A stretch of DNA of 64,000 nucleotides from Welwitschia mirabilis (Eukaryota; Gnetophyta; Gnetopsida; Welwitschiales). Numbering within the stretch: the stretch's first letter is position 1; each line of letters opens with the position of its first letter. Positions 58,328 through 64,000 of the stretch are shown here, one piece after another. The stretch spans positions 77,344,824 to 77,408,823 of the forward strand of contig JBOZIK010000001.1 in the NCBI GenBank assembly GCA_051453625.1, written 5' to 3'. Made by a program: the position numbers and the translations under genes. The notes beneath the pieces are model-generated. The model had not been told where the DNA came from, did not search any database, and saw nothing but the letters and a program-made list of their open reading frames with translations.

Positions 58328-60270
58328 ATGATAAAATCTATTGAAAAGCAAAAATATTTGAGGGACTAACGCTTAATCAAGAAAAATAAGAAAAAAGGCT
58401 TACTTGATAAAAAGAAAAAAAATATAGATATGCATACCATAAGTATATCATTTCCAAGATTTAAAGAAAGAGTTTTCTACTTTTGTTACATTATAACCAA
58501 ATTTTTCAAAGAACACTTGTGAAAATAATATAATAAAAGAAAATTTATGTTATTTTCTTCTTCATTAATAAGTAGTACTGATTAAAATAAACATGATAGA
58601 ATCCTCTAGTTAAAATGCAAACATTACCATTAAAGAGTTAATTTCTAGAAGGAAACATGAAAAACAAAAATATTTTAACTTGCCTTCTAATGATGATATA
58701 GAACTTGGAACTGAGAATTATTCTTATTCATCCTTCCTATCTACTTCTAAGAATAATGATAAAAGACCACTTCAAGAAATATTAACTGAGATGAGAGCTA
58801 AAATAAGGAAGGAAAACAAAAGAAATTCTAAAAATAATGAAAATAAAACACATAGAAAAATATTTTAAGAATAATTCTAGGGAAATCAAAATATTGTTAA
58901 GACTAGGAATTCTTCCCCATCCTCTTTTCAACATTTTTCTCATCCTTTTTTTCAAGGTTTGTTTGAAAAAAAATCAAAATTTACAACATTTTAGGGATTC
59001 CAACTCATCTAGTTAAACATATTTAATCATTTTAATGAATTCCAACCATTTTCCATAAGCTATAATGAAGAACAACCATCTCCCATCCATTATCATAAAG
59101 AAGAAGATCCATCTACCATGAGTTACAATGAAGAAAAAAAACAATTATGCTAAAGAAATGATTGATGAAATGATAAAGAAGAAAGAAATTACCAACAAAA
59201 CTTAGAAGATACTTAAAAAAATTTAGAAAAGAAAAATGAGAAGATAGCAAATATGATTGAGATCCTTTTATAAAATTTATTGCAAAATCAATTATTTCAA
59301 GGTTCTTTTACATAAAAAACCTATCCTACTACATCCTACCTTAAGAAGAATGAAGAGGATTTAGAAATAAGTAGCAATAATTTTTTCTTCAACATAGAAA
59401 ATGAAAGTATGGATCAACCTATAACATCTAACTTATTCAACAATGGATAACAAAAGAAGGATAATGATGATACAACTTCATTATTTAATAATATGGATGA
59501 AGATGTCTATTTATTACATAATGATTATAACTCCATTATCTTTCTATTAGAAAACAAATATGAAACAAAATAATTAATTCATGGAAAATCTAAAAATTCT
59601 TTTATCCATAATAAAGATAATGATCATATTTCTTCTTATGATGAATATAATGAATTAGAAAATAATGAAACATAATAGAATAAAGAGCATGGAGAGGAAG
59701 AAGATGATGATAATGATATTAGAACACTTAATCATATCCTTAGTTTTTAAATACTTTGTGATGAGGATGTTGAACCTTTATTTGAAGTTAATATACAAAA
59801 TTACTAGAGAATTTATGCAATGAAAAGAAATTAGTGAAGAATTTACATAATAAAGAAATTATTCACCACTGTCATCTGAATGAAGTTTTTAGTAATAGTC
59901 AGTAATAGCAACTCAATAATAGAAAATGAGGATTATATTTTATAATTTAAAAAATTATTCAATAGAGAGGAAGAAGCATTACCTTGGAAAATACCATTAG
60001 ATCTTCCAACACATAATGAAGACAATGAGTACTTTTCTTTTGATGATCTTTTTAATGAATTTTTTGATGAATTAACAAACTTAGAAAATGATAATAATCC
60101 TCAAAAAATTAGTAATTAGTATAATAAAAAAGAGCAAGATATAGTCAATGATAATGATAAGGATAATGAAGAGTAGGAAGATATTATCAAAGATAATTAT
60201 GAAGAAAGTAAAGAAATAATTAAACCACACAATGACGAAGTCAATGATGAGAAGGATAGGAATTAAAAAT
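58328..60270 (+). pseudogene. gag-like N-terminus fused to acidic Asn-rich ORF, element D
   Basis: Starts at ATG 58328 (MIKSIEKQKYLRD), in parallel with the gag starts of A and B; a basic KKNKKKGLLDKKKK follows. An open stretch 58680-58868 reads MPSNDDIELGTENYSYSSFL. Then come short peptide repeats near 59055-59140 (SYNEEQPSPIHYHKEEDPST, SYNEE) and long runs rich in Asp, Glu and Asn (for example EEDDDNDIRTLNHIL about 59695-59745 and FDDLFNEFFDELTNLENDNN about 60040-60100). No capsid W motif, zinc knuckle or protease is visible. It may be a diverged gag or an unrelated accessory protein. Function unknown. Confidence 0.55.
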
Positions 60271-61480
60271 AATCAATTAAAAATAAACCAAATTAATGAA
60301 GAATAAACTTATAAATTCTAATAAAATAAACCAACGTAAAGAGTTTATACATGCTTCTCCATCTTTTTCACTTGTACCTCATGTGAAACCTTAAATGACA
60401 TCATCCCTTCCTCTACTTCTAGCTCTACATTACCTTGTTACCTTAACAATGATAACCTTTCTCCCTTTATTTCATTTGAACATTTAAATAATTCTTCAAA
60501 TCACATTTATCCCCTTGATTTTAATGAAACACATAATGTTGACAAATCTAATCCTAAAATCTTTCAATCATTTCATTTTAAAACTCCATGTAAAACTCAA
60601 AGTGAAATCTTTTCCTCTTTTAAAAAGTTCACTTTACCTTATGCTTTTAATTATTACTCTTTTAAAAACAAGTCTTAACATATCTTGGACTCTAAATTGA
60701 GATATATCTTATCTTGTTAATTAAAATCTATGCTTAGAATTAAACCTTAAAAAGCTTGTTTAATTATTTGAAACCCCTCTTAATCAATCATTCCAAAAAG
60801 TTTCTTCCAAAATAGTAGATCTCTTTTAGTACCATTCATGTATCTCATATTCAATATCAATATTTTGATGAAATTTATATTCCAAATTCTTTACATCATG
60901 AGTTTAATAAAATATTGTTTTTCCATAAGTTATATGAATTTTTATGTCTTGTATTGCTAATAAATCTTGTGAATATAAAATGCCATTTAGTCATGTTAAT
61001 TGGAAAAAGTATTATTTCCTTAATGAAAATCCCTATCTTGAGTTGAGTGGTATAAATCTTCTTGATCTTACTAAATAATATAAAGAGCCCTCAAAATCTT
61101 CCTAGATCTTTTTTTTGAGTAGTTCCTTGCATGCATTATATCATGATACTCATGATTTATATCATTTTAATTTTAGTTTATTATTCAATGAAATTTATCA
61201 CTTATTTATATCTTATTTAAATTTTAAAATTTTTGCTATTAAAGTTTTATCCTTTTATTATGTTTATATCTAATTGATTTTATCAAAAAATGATTATATA
61301 ATTTTTATGTTTTATTAATTTGTAAATATTTGATTTGGTCCTTATTTTTCTGAGAAAATGCAATATCCTAGGATCATAGCTTTGGAAAATAAACATTTCC
61401 TTTCCTTTTTTTTCAATAAAGTGTGGAATAAAATTTAGGATTTAAATAAAACCTATTTTTAGTTTTCATTGCATTTGCTT
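60271..61480 (+). pseudogene. Unknown ORF remnant 2 of element D
   Basis: Reads with relatively few stops: HIYPLDFNETHNVDKSNPKI, SFHFKTPCKTQSEIFSSFKK (about 60505-60630); then in another frame KMPFSHVNWKKYYFLNENPY, LELSGINLLDLTK (about 60978-61073) and LHALYHDTHDLYHFNFSLLF (about 61130-61185). It ends FGPYFSEKMQYPRIIALENK (about 61335-61395), which aligns with element A near 9300-9345. No known domain. The open frame at 60515-60700 is this region read in a different frame. Confidence 0.5.
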
Positions 61481-63753
61481 TTGATTTTATGTTGTTATGT
61501 TTTTGTACTTGGTTTTTATTTTTATTTCAATAAATTAATCTCTAGATGATTAGGTCCTTATCTTTTAGAGAAGGTACATTTTTAATGGCTTAGTTGAGAT
61601 TTTTGAATTGAATACAAAGAAGTTCAAAAAAATGGACAAACATTAAAAATACAAGAATAATTAAAACATTGAATACAATATTAGAAATTATTTTAAGAAG
61701 TCCTCTTATCATTGTTTAAATTCTTTCTTAGCTGATTATTTTAGTGGCTATCATTCTATTATCTGAACATATTTAACTTGATTTATGTTTTAGTTTATAA
61801 AGTTACCATGATTAGTAATTTTTAATTGGACATTACAGTGATAATACTGGATTCACCCAATCTTAACATATTTAAATGTTTATGAAATTTATTTTAAAGG
61901 AAGATGCTTTATTTTTTGGTATTTTATCTTAATGATGTAAGTATTTAGTTATTTAAGGGTATTCTTTCCTTATTTTCATCTCATTTTTTAACCTTCATCT
62001 TCGAGAGTATGTGGTTATGTGGAATTTATTCTGAGAAGTATTCAAAAAAAAAATGAAAAGTAATTAAAAAAAATGAAAGAATAATAACCATGATCTATTA
62101 TCTCTGTTCTAAATACGTGATTACCATGATGTCCTATACACTGGGGTAAATGTTCTCAAGATGGATCTTTGGCAGTGTTGGTAGCTATGAGAACTCCACT
62201 GGAGGGTTAGTTGGCCATGCTTCATAGGTATTTACTTCATTGATTGTGGTTGCACTTCCTTTATTATGGATTATAAATAAATACTTTAAGGCTACAAGAT
62301 TAGTAGTATTCTTGGTGTTATAAGAGCTATTGCTTGTTTCCTATACTTATTAACCTTATAGTATTCCCACATGATCATTTCACTTTTGAATATTCAGGTA
62401 TGTTTTGGGGTGTGAGTAGGTCAACCCATTTATGAGTAGCTTTTGATCTTATCGTTTATTATTTAAAAACATTAGTTACTTAGAATCATCATAATTACTA
62501 CTTATTCAAGTGGTACTTTATGAATTTTTTGCATTATGTTATACATCATTAATTAGTTGATTTTATGATTTCTTTCATGAGGGTTTGCTAGGTTTGAATT
62601 TAGGGCATGTACACAATCTTCTTCATGTTCCTATTTTTCATTTATTTTTCTTAGTTATCTTCTTTGGGATTTCAAATTTATTTCCATACTTTTTCATCAT
62701 AAATACATAGGATTTAATTATTTAGTAGTTTCCTTGTTGATTTTTATTCTATAGTTTTTCTTTATAGAAGCTAATTTTACTTTTAATCAAATAATGTTTT
62801 CATAGTTTATGATGCTAAAATTTCCCATCCATTCTTTTTATTTCTTTTCAAGTTTAATTCTTTAATTTTCATTTTGAGTTATGACACATCTAATAATTAT
62901 TAGTTCATGGAACATTTCATAATCTTCCTTAGCTTGGTGCATTTACCTCCTTATCAAGCCTTGATTTATCATGATTCCTAGTCATTTTCCATCTTTTAGA
63001 CTTTCAAATAATGTTATGTAACCTCCATAATACCATCTGATCCTAACATATTCTACTGATACTTTAATTTTTCTAATCTTTTGAAAAGCCATGTCATCCA
63101 TCTTGTCATCTAGATGACCAAGTGGACAATGCACTAGTATTTTCTGAGCATTCTCAATTTTTATGTTTAATCTTTTTATAACTATTTTTGGCCTTCTTTC
63201 ATGCATAGAATATTGATACAAAGCCCACTTATTTTACTTACTTGTACTTAACTTGCATATTCATCTTTTCTCTTATTATGTTAATGTAATACAAGATGTA
63301 TTGATTCACTTGTGGGGAGGAAGACATATATTTTTAAAAAAAAATTAAAATTTTAAAGATCATTTTTACATTTTCATCATACATATCTATAATGTAATAA
63401 TCTGGTTATGATTTCCATTTACTTAAGTGATGCATCATGGATATTGTTTAATAAAACATGTATGTGATAGTAGAATACTTACAGCTTGTTTTTATTATAA
63501 GAATGATATAAGAAATTCAAAAGATCATGGATAAATAGAATAAATTTTATGATTATTTTTGATATATTTATTCTTTTAGATTATGCTTAAAAACTTAATG
63601 TTTGATCTATGAATATCAATTTTGAGTTATTGCTTTTTCTGATTATACATATGCATCATTTATTTAAGCTACTATGATGATATCTTATGCTAATTATTTA
63701 GTTATAACATTTCAATATCTATTTTATCAATATGATAAATGTTTTAAATGGGG
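61481..63753 (+). other. 3' region of element D including shared block
   Basis: 61570-62480 aligns in order with 9650-10500 of A and, in part, with 20640-21660 of B. Landmarks are a block near 61835-61930, a purine-rich tract (62044-62083) and a block near 62110-62280. The rest to 63753 is AT-rich and unreadable. It contains a perfect GTCATCTAGATGAC palindrome at 63104-63117. An antisense frame at 62982-63221 is not supported by any family. Confidence 0.58.
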
Positions 63754-63767
63754 GGATAATGAACTAG
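63754..63767 (+). other. Possible polypurine tract of element D
   Basis: aaatggggggata resembles the tracts of A (aagtggggata) and B (agtggggagcta). The next bases, atgaactag, do not clearly match the LTR start of D at 56322, so this is tentative. Confidence 0.35.
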
Positions 63768-64000
63768 TAAGTATTTTTTTAATATTATTTTTTGATGAGC
63801 ATACTTGCAAGTATTTTATTTTATAGTTTGATTTTTAAAATCTTATCATCCTCATAATCATCCAGATGACATACTAAATGATAGAATGATTACATTATCT
63901 ACTAGGTAAAACATTTAGTTTATTTGATTTTAAGATTTATACCTACATAATGAAATTTTCAAACTTGATTCAGTATACCTAGTTAATGTTTTTCTTAGTC
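63768..64000 (+). other. Unassigned end of window, possible LTR start
   Basis: AT-rich, no frame. It holds another ATCATCCAGATGAC dyad (63857-63870). It may be the beginning of a 3' LTR or unrelated flank. Confidence 0.3.

Larger units (their letters stand above)
56322..63767 (+). mobile_element. Gypsy-type element D, pol-less, right end uncertain
   Basis: A 5' LTR, tRNA-Asp-like primer site, gag-like N-terminus, a long acidic/Asn-rich ORF remnant and the 3' block shared with A and B. I see no zinc knuckle, protease, RT or integrase, so it is probably non-autonomous. A possible polypurine tract at 63754-63767 may mark the start of the 3' LTR, but the following sequence does not clearly match the 5' LTR, so the right end is unresolved within the window. 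Confidence 0.68.

Noticed and set aside
62982-63221. Antisense 79-codon frame in the 3' region of D
   Set aside because: Opposite to the element's strand, without a recognisable domain. It includes the dyad motif read as codons.

Overview
The window looks like heterochromatic nuclear DNA of a seed plant. It is very A+T-rich (by eye roughly three quarters A+T) and consists almost entirely of decayed retrotransposons. I see no intact host gene, no rRNA or tRNA gene, no CRISPR array and no bacterial-type operon. The element types (large Ty3/gypsy elements primed by a tRNA-Asp-like site, Ty1/copia elements of about 10 kb with an extra ORF after pol, and an L1-type LINE with a DUF4283/zinc-knuckle ORF1) are typical of plants. 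The species cannot be named from this sequence. Every recognisable protein is broken by many in-frame stops and frameshifts, so the open frames of 60-90 codons are mostly fragments or chance.

The main result is a nest that can be peeled apart. The outermost element C is a Ty1/copia element of about 10.5 kb now spread over 3977-56294. Its 5' LTR (3977-4360 + 24202-25025) was split by gypsy element B (4361-24201). B's own 5' LTR (4361-4998 + 13776-14716) was in turn split by gypsy element A (4999-13770), with ATCCA on both sides. The gag of C was split by a non-coding LTR element F (25882-31460). Its pol was split just before RNase H by a 6-kb antisense LINE (34846-40874) with an 11-bp target duplication and a poly(A) end. 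Its post-pol ORF was split by a second copia element, E (42643-52950). The 3' LTR of C is at 55081-56294, preceded by a 378-bp tandem duplication of the polypurine tract/LTR junction. Immediately downstream lies another gypsy-type element, D (56322 to about 63767 or beyond), whose 5' LTR contains an assembly gap.

Region by region: 1-3976 is unassigned AT-rich flank with a small GC-rich hairpin (151-198) and a MITE-like unit with 61-bp terminal inverted repeats (2080-2428). 3977-25025 holds the 5' LTR of C with B and A. 25026-42642 is gag-pol of C with F and the LINE. 42643-52950 is E. 52951-56294 is the end of C. 56322-64000 is D. Three N gaps lie at 12444-12543, 20851-21371 and 56917-57313.

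B and E keep recognisable protease, reverse transcriptase, RNase H and integrase remnants. A keeps gag and protease but no RT or integrase. D keeps a gag-like N-terminus followed by an acidic, Asn-rich ORF and no visible pol. A, B and D share a conserved 3' block. Key residues are lost mainly by G-to-A and C-to-T transitions, as expected for long-term methylcytosine deamination. The least explained observations are a dyad motif recurring across all gypsy-type elements here (TCATCTGGATGA-like, plus a spaced ATCATCC...GGATGAT form), the shared 3' block, the acidic ORF of D, and a GC-richer 300-bp insert near 11.3-11.6 kb that looks far less decayed than its host.
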